Below are positions 8,275 through 18,300 of a DNA stretch of 64,000 nucleotides, one piece after another. Below the pieces are notes generated by a model, which saw nothing but the letters and a program-made list of their open reading frames with translations, made no database searches and had not been told where the DNA came from. The stretch's first letter is position 1; the number at the start of each line of letters is the position of its first letter. Position numbers and translations under genes: made by a program. This DNA is from Acinetobacter amyesii (lineage in GTDB: Bacteria; Pseudomonadota; Gammaproteobacteria; Pseudomonadales; Moraxellaceae), in the NCBI RefSeq assembly GCF_002018365.1, contig NZ_MVKX01000003.1, positions 284,519 through 348,518 of the forward strand, written 5' to 3'.

Positions 8275-8541
8275 GTTTTATTTTTTCCTGATTTTATTCT
8301 AGTGGAGACCCCTAAGGTTTGGCATTCACTCAACGCCCCAAACGCTGCAACATAAATGACAAAGCTTAGAAGCCGACCTCACTAGATATTAAAAACATTA
8401 ATTAAAAATACTAATTTGAGACACAAAGAAGGAGCGAATCATCGCCCCTTCCCCATTATCCAACCAAGGTTGGATAGACTTTAGTTTTCAGTAATACAGC
8501 ACTAAGCATGCAATAGTCCGAAAATAAAAGTTTAAATCGAA
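8275..8541 (-). promoter_or_regulatory. Structured rpsO-pnp spacer (pnp leader)
   Basis: No ORF is seen. A perfect ATCCAACC / GGTTGGAT hairpin with an AA loop lies at 8458-8475, and a second possible pairing (GAAGG/CCTTC around AGCGAATCATCGC) lies beside it. In E. coli the pnp leader holds an RNase III-cut hairpin through which PNPase represses its own mRNA. Equivalent control here is inferred from position only. Confidence 0.4.
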
Positions 8542-8811
8542 TTAACGACGTAAACCTAAAGCAGCAATCAATGCGCTGTAACGAGTAGCGTCTTTACCTT
8601 TAAGGTAGTCAAGAAGCTTACGACGTTGGTTAACCATACGGATAAGACCGCGACGGCTATGGTGGTCGTGTTTGTGCTCTTTGAAGTGACCTTGTAAATC
8701 ATTGATTTGAGCAGTTAAAAGAGCTACTTGAACTTCTGGTGAACCAGTGTCGTTTTCAGCGCGAGCGAATTTTGCAACGATCTCTGCGCGATCTGCGTTT
8801 GTTAAAGCCAT
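8542..8811 (-). CDS. rpsO: 30S ribosomal protein S15
   Basis: An 89-residue primary 16S rRNA-binding protein, the same length as in E. coli. The sequence carries the conserved [35 protein letters not shown] core and the RRKLLDYLK segment that contacts the central domain of 16S rRNA and bridges to 23S. The start ([12 protein letters not shown]) has a GGAGAA ribosome-binding site. S15 in E. coli represses its own translation through its leader. A TCAGCTGA-type hairpin about 35 bases upstream of this start (8846-8865) may be relevant. Confidence 0.98.
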   Translation of the reverse strand: MALTNADRAEIVAKFARAENDTGSPEVQVALLTAQINDLQGHFKEHKHDHHSRRGLIRMVNQRRKLLDYLKGKDATRYSALIAALGLRR

Positions 8812-9152
8812 TCGATTTCTCCGAGATGCTTATAAAGTTAACTTTTGATACGAATCAACTGATAAATCAGCTGACTGCCGTGCATCACTACAGCAAGTGC
8901 ATTATATTAAGGGAAAATCGTCCCAATTGCAAAAAGAGATGGCCGACTTCGTCAGGTTTTCATGACGACAATAGCGCCTTATTTTTCACATCGATTCCAT
9001 TATAAATTTTTTATATGTTTCGATACTTTATGCGACACAAAACCGCATATTTCTAACATGTTGAATACGATGTCATTGAATGAATTTTAAACTGATTTTT
9101 TGATATATTTTGCCACTCGATGTTTAACATGCAAAACTCAAAGTGGAATGAT

Positions 9153-9188
9153 TAAAAAAAAGCCCGAGCTAAGCTCGGGCTTTTTTGC
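9153..9188. terminator. Bidirectional terminator upstream of rpsO
   Basis: The perfect AGCCCGAGCT / AGCTCGGGCT palindrome is flanked by a run of eight A on the left and six T on the right, so it can terminate transcription from either direction. Confidence 0.9.
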
Positions 9189-9429
9189 GCTGTAGTTTCT
9201 TCTTTTTTAGTTATTGTTTTATTATTTATTGTTTTATGTGGCGCTTTTCCGCGTCCTTATGTCAAACATTCCATGTTTTAACTTGCACTTCCTTATGTGG
9301 TAGATTTTGCCACAACGGCTATTAGATAAAAGTCGTATTTTTCGTATCTATATGTAAGCTTTTTCGTACATCGGTTAAGCTCTATTTCTTTTCTGTTACA
9401 GCGTATAGGCATTTCTTATTTTCCAGACA

Positions 9430-9468
9430 TAAAAAAGCCCTGTAGTCTCTCCCAAAACTACAAGGCTT
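9430..9468 (-). terminator. Minus-strand terminator downstream of recD
   Basis: AGCCTTGTAG pairs with CTACAGGGCT (one wobble) around a 12-base loop that contains GGGAGA, followed on the minus strand by six T. It is the first terminator after recD, about 210 bases past the stop. Confidence 0.8.
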
Positions 9469-9575
9469 AGCGGCTGTAAGTTTCCTATTTCCTTACTTCA
9501 CTGTAAGTTCGCTGTCTTTTGACGTTATTCTTATACTTTTGCGATTTTACTCAACCATCCGTGTTGAGTTCTTTT
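9430..9575 (-). ncRNA. Candidate GGA-hairpin regulatory RNA
   Basis: On the minus strand this segment contains a 7-base-pair hairpin (9549-9569) whose loop presents CACGGATG, an exact fit to the CANGGANG site bound by CsrA/RsmA proteins. After it come alternative GTAAG/CTTAC hairpins with AGGAA and AGGAAA, then a terminator whose loop holds GGGAGA. A second possible transcript, 9153-9429, has an AAACAT-GGA-ATGTTT hairpin (9264-9278) and further AAGGA and CGGAA motifs before the next terminator. This layout resembles CsrB/RsmZ-type RNAs. No promoter was recognised, and the segment could simply be the recD 3' end. Confidence 0.25.
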
Positions 9576-9679
9576 TCTGTGAAGTCATCTTCTCAAAAAG
9601 CTCTAAAAAGCTCTATGCGCAAATCTCCTGAATCGATGTAAGCCATTTCTTACAAAATACGGTACATTTTGCCTAGGCT

Positions 9680-11605
9680 TTACAAAGGTAGGTGATTGTT
9701 AATTTTTTCTAACAGACCACTGACACGCGCTGTTCTTTTTATAAGCGCTTTTGCCAATGCATCTTTTGCAACAAGCAAACTCACCACTTTTTTTGCACGA
9801 GTGATGGCGGTATAAATCAGCTCTTTACTCATCATTTCAGTTGCATGATTTTCCAAAACTACCGCCGTATGGGTAAATTCAGAACCTTGAGACTTATGTA
9901 TGGTCAAGGCATAGGCGGTTTCTATACTTTTAGGTAACCGTGTTGCCACAACCCATTTATCCAAACTTGGAAAATAAACCTCAAACTGCGACTTTTCCGT
10001 CATCGGTCGTTTTAAGCAAATCCCGATATCACCATTTGATAGTCCAAGTTGATAATCGTTATAGGTCATCATGACTGGACGACCCACATACCAATCCCCT
10101 TGTTTCAACACACCCAAGGTATTTAAGACCCGAAGTTCAATCTGCTGATTGAGTTCATGTAAACCTAATTTTCCATGTCGAATGGCCGATAGAATCCGAT
10201 AATCATCAAAATAGCGAATCAATTGGGCTAACCAATCTGCATATTCAGCGGGTTGCTCTGGCCATTGTTTTAACCATGCCACATAGGGCTGAAAACCATA
10301 CATCAGTTGATCATAATATTTTGCCCAATGTGCCGCACTGTTCGTGGCGTCGGGGAGATATTGCAACTGAATCACATCGCTCATATTCGGTGTCAGTTGG
10401 ATCGGCTGAAGCTCGGATGCAGACACTACCTGATGTTCGAATTTCGCCAGAACTTCTGTGGTTGTTTGCTGCTGTTCTTGTTGTTGAATAAAACTAGCAA
10501 ACTCACCAATGGCTGCACCTTGCACAAAACGGCGGCTAGTCTGTAAATGGGTGCGGTTGGCTTGTAAGGCATCGACATCCTGAAGGTTGGCCAAAACTGC
10601 GCCAACATCGACCGAAGCCAGTTGTTCTGCATCCCCCAATAGAATCAGCTTGCTGTGTTGAGGGATTGCCGCGAATAGCATCTGCGCCAAACTTAAATCC
10701 AACATGGAGGCTTCATCGACCACAATAACGTCATAGGGTAAGCGTTGGCGCTCATTAAACCGAGGAATAGCGCGCGTCCCTAAACCCAATAGACGATGCA
10801 AAGTTACGGGTTTCAAATGTTTGTGAATAATCGAATAATGCTGCAATGCAGGATCTTTAAACGCTGCTTGTAAGGCTTCTTCCATTCGCTGCGCCGCTTT
10901 TCCTGTCGGCGCTGCCATCGCAATTCTTAAATTTGGATTTTGCTCATTCAACACGGCAATAATCCGTGCCAAGGTATAGGTTTTACCTGTCCCAGGCCCA
11001 CCGGTAATGATATTAAAATTGTGCTGACACACCATGTGCAGTGCTTGAATCTGATGTGGATCGGTCAGTAAATCCTTTTCAATATTAAGCGTCTGCGTTT
11101 GATTAAGATCTTGTCCAGTTTGCTGCTTTAAACGTGCGACTTGCTTAGCCAAAGCATTTTCTAATGCCCAATAGCGATAGAGATAAAGTCGCTGTGAATC
11201 AAAAATAAAAGGTGCAACAGGTGTTTTTTCAGTTTGCTCATGCTGAACCATCTGAGCCAAACATTGAATCTGTGCATCTTCGGCCAAGATACAACTGTCG
11301 CCTTTTTCCACGGCTTGCATCAATTGTTGAATTAACTGATTTGCAGCAGGATGACTGGCTTGATTGGGTAAATAATGTTGGATTAAATAGTCAATCCAAT
11401 CCGGTAAAACCGCATCTAAATCAGCAGTTTCTTGGGTATTTTGAGTAACTAAAACCTGCGTTTCTACAGTGTTTTCTTGTCCCGCGTGCAAAGGCTGTGC
11501 TGACAAGGCTTTTTGATCATTTTCCACACAGTTATCCTCAAACTTATCCACAAAGCAACTCATTGTTTCAGCGTGAATATTTTTATCTTTTTCGTGCATA
11601 TTCAC
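9680..11605 (-). CDS. recD: Exodeoxyribonuclease V alpha subunit
   Basis: A 641-residue superfamily 1B 5'-3' helicase, the fast motor subunit of RecBCD. Walker A is at residues 201-209 (TGGPGTGKT), Walker B/DEAS in VVVDEASMLDLSLAQML, and the conserved C-terminal motif V/VI region in YALTIHKSQGSEF and YTAITRAKK. The N-terminal 60 residues are Gln/Asn-rich and poorly conserved. The start codon appears to be GTG in a GTGA overlap with the recB stop, so translation is coupled; an ATG lies two codons later. It is last in recC-recB-recD, and the first terminator is about 210 bases downstream. Confidence 0.96.
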   Translation of the reverse strand: MNMHEKDKNIHAETMSCFVDKFEDNCVENDQKALSAQPLHAGQENTVETQVLVTQNTQETADLDAVLPDWIDYLIQHYLPNQASHPAANQLIQQLMQAVEKGDSCILAEDAQIQCLAQMVQHEQTEKTPVAPFIFDSQRLYLYRYWALENALAKQVARLKQQTGQDLNQTQTLNIEKDLLTDPHQIQALHMVCQHNFNIITGGPGTGKTYTLARIIAVLNEQNPNLRIAMAAPTGKAAQRMEEALQAAFKDPALQHYSIIHKHLKPVTLHRLLGLGTRAIPRFNERQRLPYDVIVVDEASMLDLSLAQMLFAAIPQHSKLILLGDAEQLASVDVGAVLANLQDVDALQANRTHLQTSRRFVQGAAIGEFASFIQQQEQQQTTTEVLAKFEHQVVSASELQPIQLTPNMSDVIQLQYLPDATNSAAHWAKYYDQLMYGFQPYVAWLKQWPEQPAEYADWLAQLIRYFDDYRILSAIRHGKLGLHELNQQIELRVLNTLGVLKQGDWYVGRPVMMTYNDYQLGLSNGDIGICLKRPMTEKSQFEVYFPSLDKWVVATRLPKSIETAYALTIHKSQGSEFTHTAVVLENHATEMMSKELIYTAITRAKKVVSLLVAKDALAKALIKRTARVSGLLEKINNHLPL

Positions 11606-14600
11606 GTTTTAGCCACAACCTTTTCGCTCAATATTGCATCGAGGTTTTGAATGAATGTATCCGCCGGCTTCCAGTGATATACCCCACGATCGGACTGTCC
11701 ATCCATACCACGAAGATACAAATAACTCGCCCCACCCAAATGCTGCGTCATATCATAGTCTTTCATTACGGCTTTCAAATAACGATGCAGGGCCACCAAA
11801 TATAAAGCCGCCTGCAACCAGTAACTAGAATGACTCATACTTTCTCGAATATAGGTATGATCATAATGTGCGGTCTGATCGCCTAAGAAATTACTTTTAT
11901 AATCGGCAATGTGATAGCGCTGACCATCAAAATACACCAAGTCAATCGACCCCGTCAGATAGCGTGCTGTAAACACATCATTCAAATCTTGTATCTGTAA
12001 ATCTGGCTCATTCAGGCGTTCAAATAGCAAGCGTATTTTACGTATCGCCAATGCACGATCTGCCATACTTAAATGAAAGTCCATTTCTGAACGATATTCG
12101 CCATCATTTAACTGATGCAAGCTAAAACCATCATGCAATGGTGTATGAATAATTTGACTGTACCATTCCTGCATTTCTTCAATCAGTTCAGCTTCATCTT
12201 GCTCAGGGTTTGCCGTTTGCCCGAACTGTTTTATCAAGTTTTGCAACATTTGCGGCGAATCAAACTCAACATCACTATGAAAGCGCGAAGCGATGGCTTT
12301 GGCCAACTTCTCTTCTGGGGTACTAAATCGAACTTTTTCCATCAATTTATGCAAGAAACTTCCGGGCTTGGTTCCCTTTGGAAAATGCCGTTTAATCCAG
12401 CTAATTTTCTCTGCAGTGTCTGCTTCAATAATTTCAAGCTGTTCAACCTCATCGGCAGCACTGTCTTCTTGTTCGGTCATTACCGCTGCCAGTTGGTCAC
12501 GTTGTATGTGCGCCTTATGCGCCGTGCGCGTGAGCGCGGTAAAACTGGTGGTTTCCCGTGGATAAAAATGGCTGTTAGGAATCTCTTCCGCCTCTAATAC
12601 AACAGCTTCAACCTGAGTCTGAGTCAAAATCGGTGGTGCTGCACGCAAGACATCAGCATCCGCACTATCTGCATGTTGGAACAGATCTGGTGCACTTCCA
12701 CGCCAAAATGTCAGTCCTGAGCGTGCTTCTGCCAATTGTTTCTTTTCGACTTCATGATGACGTAGCACGGCATAAACACGATAACTGGCACGGGTCAACG
12801 CCACATACCACAAGCGATGATGCTCTGCTTCATTACGCGCATCATTTTGTTGAATATCATCTTCGGGTAAGTCCGAAGACTTCACGGCAATCACACGTTC
12901 TAACCCTAGGCTTTTTTGCTGATTGTCTTTAAGGGAAAAATTCAAATTACCTTTTTCACTTAAGCCCGCATTTGCTCCCAATAAAAACACACAACCAAAT
13001 TCTAAGCCTTTGGATGCATGAATCGTCATCAGTTGCACCCCCAATTGCCCAGTCAATTTACGCTCTTGGGTACTTTCATTATTGATGCCTAAATTGATTT
13101 GGCGAATAAACCATTGATAGAGCTTATGCGCACCCGTGTAGTGTTCACTTTGCTGACTTAATAATTCTGCGATATGGCGTAAATTCACCACTGTGCGTTC
13201 ATTATCTCGACTTTGCCCAGCCACCAAACGTGTCCACACCTGAAAAACCGTCATGCAGCTATTCCACGCGCTGCGGAATCCTTGCTCATTCCAAATTTGT
13301 CGGATCTGTTCGAGTTTTTCGATGATTTCGCTCAGTCCATCCGCTTGCTGTTCGAGTGCGACCAGTTGTTTCAGATCAAAACCCAATAAACGGCTCAGCA
13401 GCGCACGTTTCACCTTGGCTTCTTGATAAGGATTTAAAATCGCAGTCAGCAAAGCGGCAACATCTTGTGCGACGGAACTTTTATAGACACTGTCCCGAGA
13501 GGCTTTATAACAAGGAACGCCCAGCTGTAATAAACATTGTTGTACTTGCTCTAAGTCGAAATGGTTTTGCCCCAAGACCGCAATATCGTTTGCTGTCAGT
13601 GCTCGCTGGGTATTGTTGTCTTGAAAATATAAATGTCCTTGCTGAGCTTGGTTGAGCAATGACTGAATCTGCCAAGCCACTTGCTCTGCTTCATTCAACG
13701 TTTCATCCAAAGCCAACCAACGCAGCGGTTTTGGATTGACTTGCTCATGATCAATCAGCGGAGGATGCTCGCGCTCACCTGCTTGAATCGGGGTGTATTC
13801 AACTTGCTCACCAAAGTCCATTTGCCGATGAAACAAGGCATCCACCACTTCAACCAAGTTTTTGACTGAACGATGGTTTTTGTTCAAGGTATAACAACGC
13901 CCACCCTTGGCTTGAATATCATGACGCGCTTTACGATAGGTCAGCATGTCACCGCCACGGAACCCATAAATCGCCTGTTTGGGGTCGCCGACCATAATCA
14001 TACAGCCCTGATGTAAGCGCTCCTTGACCCGCCAAATGCTAGAAAGCATGTCATCTTGATCTTGGTTGGTATCTTGAAATTCATCGACTAAAATCAGTGG
14101 ATATCGTGCTAAAACATGGGCAGCAAAACTGTCTTTCCCTGCTGCTGAGCTTTGCTGTAAGGCTTCCGATAAGGTCCGAATTTGTTGTGAAAAGGTGGTT
14201 TCCCCAGCGTGGGACAACACTTGAGGCAAACGCTTTTTAACTTCCTGCGCCAAATAAAAATTTAGATATTGTTCTGCTTGATTGATATGTTCATAAGCGC
14301 TGAGTACCGCTCGGAGTTGTTGAATAAAAGCATGTTGATAAAATTCTTTTGAGACATCCGGCTGTTCCTCAACTATTTTGTCTTTAAAGACACGTGGCTT
14401 AAATTCAGTTTTATTCGGATCATAAAACAATGAACGAATGGCTTTCATCGTCGGTTGTAACACGTCGGACTGAGTCAAAACCCCTTGGCTACCCGCAGCT
14501 TCAAAGTGCTGTAAAAACTCGGGAATGCGTGTGTTAAAGGTGACAAAAAATGCCCCTTTATTAAAACGTCGAGCGTCCACTAGGTTTTTATAATGACTTG

Positions 14601-15372
14601 CGGCATCAAAACACGCTGCAAGTTCTACACGAGCAGCAGGCAGCATTTGCGCAAGCTGATGACACATCGCTTCAAAAAGCGCTAAGGCATTTTCAGGTAA
14701 TTCAGGGACGCGCAAATCCACCGATGGGAAGTTTAGACTTTCCTTTACCACGCCCAGATAGTATTCAGGGCCTTTCAACTGATGATTCAACATCAAATAT
14801 TCAATCAAATGTGCAGGCTGCTGCTGAATCCAATCTCTTAATAAATCATGAATGATCCGTTCAATATGCAGATCTTCATCATCACTGATTTGCACCTGTT
14901 CGATGCGACCACTTTCAAAGGCAAATTCACGTAATAACTTTTGACTAAAGCTGTCCAAGGTCCCAACAAACAATTCTTCATATTGTTGTAAGACCACGTT
15001 CAGACGATTGTAGGCATAATCTAAATGATGCCCATGATCTTTCAACACCTGCTGATACAACGGGTCACTCAAACTTTGCTGAAGTTCGGCCAATTCATCT
15101 TGAGAAGCCGCGAGCAGGCCATAAATAAAGTCACGGGTTTCTTCAATCCGCAGTCGTACTCGCGCTTTGAGTTCCGCTGTAGCCTTACGTGTAAAGGTGG
15201 TGGCAATGACCTGATTCGGCATATAGCGATCGAGAAAAATCCGTACCATCAAACTGGAAAGCGTATAGGTTTTACCAGTACCCGCAGAAGCTTCAATCCA
15301 ATGCAGCCCAGTAAAGCTCATGTCTGCAATCGGGTTGGTGGACATTTTCATCGTTTGCTGTGGCATATTCAT
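11602..15372 (-). CDS. recB: Exodeoxyribonuclease V beta subunit
   Basis: A 1256-residue UvrD-like 3'-5' helicase with a C-terminal nuclease. Walker A is ASAGTGKT (28-35). The DEFQDTN helicase motif II, GDPKQAIYGFRGGD and TIHASKGLEF motifs follow. The C-terminal nuclease domain carries the RecB-type DYKSN motif (HIADYKSNFLGD), whose Asp and Lys are catalytic in E. coli RecB. It processes double-strand breaks and loads RecA after Chi recognition with RecC and RecD. Its ATG overlaps the recC stop (ATGA) and its own stop overlaps recD. Length is close to the E. coli protein (about 1180). Confidence 0.97.
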   Translation of the reverse strand: MNMPQQTMKMSTNPIADMSFTGLHWIEASAGTGKTYTLSSLMVRIFLDRYMPNQVIATTFTRKATAELKARVRLRIEETRDFIYGLLAASQDELAELQQSLSDPLYQQVLKDHGHHLDYAYNRLNVVLQQYEELFVGTLDSFSQKLLREFAFESGRIEQVQISDDEDLHIERIIHDLLRDWIQQQPAHLIEYLMLNHQLKGPEYYLGVVKESLNFPSVDLRVPELPENALALFEAMCHQLAQMLPAARVELAACFDAASHYKNLVDARRFNKGAFFVTFNTRIPEFLQHFEAAGSQGVLTQSDVLQPTMKAIRSLFYDPNKTEFKPRVFKDKIVEEQPDVSKEFYQHAFIQQLRAVLSAYEHINQAEQYLNFYLAQEVKKRLPQVLSHAGETTFSQQIRTLSEALQQSSAAGKDSFAAHVLARYPLILVDEFQDTNQDQDDMLSSIWRVKERLHQGCMIMVGDPKQAIYGFRGGDMLTYRKARHDIQAKGGRCYTLNKNHRSVKNLVEVVDALFHRQMDFGEQVEYTPIQAGEREHPPLIDHEQVNPKPLRWLALDETLNEAEQVAWQIQSLLNQAQQGHLYFQDNNTQRALTANDIAVLGQNHFDLEQVQQCLLQLGVPCYKASRDSVYKSSVAQDVAALLTAILNPYQEAKVKRALLSRLLGFDLKQLVALEQQADGLSEIIEKLEQIRQIWNEQGFRSAWNSCMTVFQVWTRLVAGQSRDNERTVVNLRHIAELLSQQSEHYTGAHKLYQWFIRQINLGINNESTQERKLTGQLGVQLMTIHASKGLEFGCVFLLGANAGLSEKGNLNFSLKDNQQKSLGLERVIAVKSSDLPEDDIQQNDARNEAEHHRLWYVALTRASYRVYAVLRHHEVEKKQLAEARSGLTFWRGSAPDLFQHADSADADVLRAAPPILTQTQVEAVVLEAEEIPNSHFYPRETTSFTALTRTAHKAHIQRDQLAAVMTEQEDSAADEVEQLEIIEADTAEKISWIKRHFPKGTKPGSFLHKLMEKVRFSTPEEKLAKAIASRFHSDVEFDSPQMLQNLIKQFGQTANPEQDEAELIEEMQEWYSQIIHTPLHDGFSLHQLNDGEYRSEMDFHLSMADRALAIRKIRLLFERLNEPDLQIQDLNDVFTARYLTGSIDLVYFDGQRYHIADYKSNFLGDQTAHYDHTYIRESMSHSSYWLQAALYLVALHRYLKAVMKDYDMTQHLGGASYLYLRGMDGQSDRGVYHWKPADTFIQNLDAILSEKVVAKT

Positions 15373-18300
15373 TTTTTCACCTCAGGCTTGATGACATTGA
15401 GTTTTTTTAGGCCGTCATCCGCCTCGGTATCCATCACATGATATAAACGTTCTGCATAATAACGACAGGACAATGCCAGAAGCTCATCTGCCGCTTGTTG
15501 CTGTAAAATAAAGCTCCAATCACGATGGTGGCTATTGGCTTCATTCGACTCCAACTCCACTCCACCAAAACTATGATTTTTCAGCCATTCCTCTTGAAGC
15601 TTTGCAAAATTATCTGGCATGAGTTGGCCTGTTTCATTTTCCACCCAAGTGCATTTTTCTTGGCGAATTAAGGCAGCAGGCAGCACCACAGGACGTTTTT
15701 GTGCATGTTTCCACATCGCCACCCACTCACTGAGCTGTAGCTTGGCTTGTGCAGAGCTTAATCCACAACAAACAATGCTTTTATCATTACAAATTACTTC
15801 ACGACGATACGTCGCGCCCTCATCGCCTAAGTCTAGATAGCTCAACCACAGTAGGTATTCGAGCCACGTTTGCGTCTGACGTTTAGGCTTTGCCCCAGAT
15901 GCCATACAACTTAACCAATGCATACTCTGAGGGTCTTCAGGCACAGTGATACTCAGTATCAAATGCGGTTCAAGCTGTAGGTTTTGTAAGGTGGTCGCGG
16001 TTACACGGCGTCCATCTAAACGCGCTAATAACTGTGCCTGCTCTTGCAAACTGAGCTTCCAAGTCGCTATTTGGCTATGTCCCACAGGCAGAACATCTTG
16101 GAACAAGGCCATGTCCGGTTCAGTTAGAGTCGTAGAGTTCTGATCCTCAGCTTGATCGACACGAGATGCAGGCTGTACATAATGCTTTTGCAATAAGTCA
16201 CGGACATGATATTGCTGGAACCGGTCAAGCAATAAAGGCTCTTGCTGCGGCAATTGGTCACCAGTATAGACACTGGCCACGCCAAGCGTTTTCAAATATG
16301 CACGGGCAGGAAACACCACATCTTTAATCCATTCCTGACCATCTAATACCCGTACTTCTTGTTCATCATGCACAGGATAATCACGGTTAATCCACGATTG
16401 GCGTTGCCCCGGCTGATCTAGAATATGTTCCGCCACAGCAAACCATTGATCTTTATATCGTAGGTTTTTCGACTGCTGAAAACCCATCGGATCAAAAGGC
16501 TGCAAAGGATAAATATGGTATAGCGGTTCGAGTTGTTGTGGAATGCGTAAGCCATCCAAATCCAACATGGCATCATGGGGTTGGTTCAATTGCTGCGGCT
16601 GAATCATTCGTGCGAGGAATTGGCTAAATTCATAAATCACGGAGGATGGCTCTCGACTTTCACCATCATTGACATCAAAGCCATTATAGAAAATCCACAA
16701 GGACTGTCGGGCAAATAATAAGGCATCTAAAAATGCACCTTTATCATCTTCCAAACGTGAGCGATCACCCAATACCGGTTTAAACACATCCATCAAATCA
16801 AAAGGCACTTGCTGATCACGACGCGGAAATTTGCCGCTATCCATGTTCATCAACACCACCAATGAAAATGGGACTTGGCGGATTTTCCCCATATCCGCAA
16901 AGGTCACTGACCCTGTCGGTTCGATCTGATCGGCAGAGCTATCGATGCCTTGTTGTATTTCTTTGAGCAGCAAAGATAATGGTAAATTAAAACTGTTTGG
17001 GAGCGACTCAACTTTATCACTTTGAGCATTGTGCAGACGTTGCGTCATCGCACGCATCACACTGCGAATGGTTTCAAATGCTCGACCACTGGCTTCTACA
17101 AAAGGCTTTAAATCTGCATCTAATTGTTGCAACCACACTTTGACCGTCTGTGTGCTGAGATTCGGATTGAGCCAATCCCGACGTGCACTGATATCTCGGT
17201 AGATCTGAATTAAAGTTTGCACCAACTCAAAATCACTACTCAACACCCCTGCAAAACTTAAGGTGTCCTCAAATACGGCATGCTGTGGTATCGCAATCCC
17301 TAACGCTAAACGGTCTAATGCAAATTTAAAGGTATAACGATAATCTCGGTCTTGCTCAGACAAATAAGCCAACATGTGCTGTTCGTCTAAACCGCGACGG
17401 AAACCGGCTTGAATCAGCAGTTCCATCATACGTTCCATTTGCACATGGTCGAGCTGATACAGTTCTTGCACCGCATTCAAATTCAGCCAATCATGAAAAT
17501 CTTCTGCGGTAAAACGGCCTTGGCTAATTTCAATGCGTCCAACAAAGGCTTGCCATGCATTTTGAATATCTTGGCTGACCACCCCTGCAATTTTGACTGG
17601 GATATAAGGTAAATCCACAGCACTGCGTCCCATGCCACGAGTCGTCGAAAAGACCGTCCGAATATGCGGTTCCAGTTCTTTTAAATTCGGCACCAAGACC
17701 AAGATATCACTCGGATGGCGTGGCTCCTGTTCTGTGCCTTCGGCCAACCAATGTACCAACTGCTCCCGTAAAACCTCTAACTGACGCTGGCTAGAATGAC
17801 AGACATGAAATTGAATCGATTCATCTGAGCCCGCGAGTGCATATTGATGCTGCTCGGGTTCTTCTAAGGTCATGATGTCATATTGAATTTGAGCAAGCAG
17901 CGTTGTCGGCTCGGTGTCTGGAAAAATATCTTCCCAGCCTTCGCCACCAGACATATTCACCAATAATGCAAAATTATCCCGCGCGCGTTTACCTAAACGC
18001 GTCAATAATGAATGCTGTGATTCACGAAATTCCGCATTGGTCGTACTCAAATAGGCCTGAATTTGCACCGTGCTAACATTGGGATTTCGCTCAATATAAC
18101 GCTGTTGTAATTTCAGGTTATAACGATCTTTCCAAACGGGATCGACCATGTCTGCCCAATACTCACGCGATGGGTTGAAATACAACAGATGTACTTCGGT
18201 ATACGCCGCCAAACGATATAAAAATTTCAGTTGTGCAGGGGGTAATTCTAAGGTCGTAAAGACAAAAATCTGTTCAGGCAAACCGTTATAGGTTTGGTGA

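Larger units (their letters stand above)
8812..9679. other. 868-base non-coding region between rpsO and recD
   Basis: No convincing protein gene is seen. The part nearest rpsO should contain its promoter and leader. A strong two-way terminator at 9153-9188 insulates rpsO from the right-hand side. A second, minus-strand terminator lies at 9430-9468. Between and beside these are several hairpins with GGA in the loop on the minus strand, discussed as a candidate regulatory RNA. Direct copies of CTGTAAGTT lie at 9474 and 9501. Confidence 0.6.

Noticed and set aside
8739..9005. Plus-strand frame beginning inside rpsO and running into the upstream gap
   Set aside because: It overlaps the rpsO N-terminus antisense and has no ribosome-binding site or recognisable product.
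9187..9429. Minus-strand 39-codon ORF (MPIRCNRKEIELN...) in the rpsO-recD gap
   Set aside because: No convincing ribosome-binding site and an atypical composition; the RNA-structure explanation fits this interval better.
12115..12597. 160-codon open frame opposite recB
   Set aside because: Antisense to conserved RecB nuclease-domain coding sequence, with no sign of independent selection.
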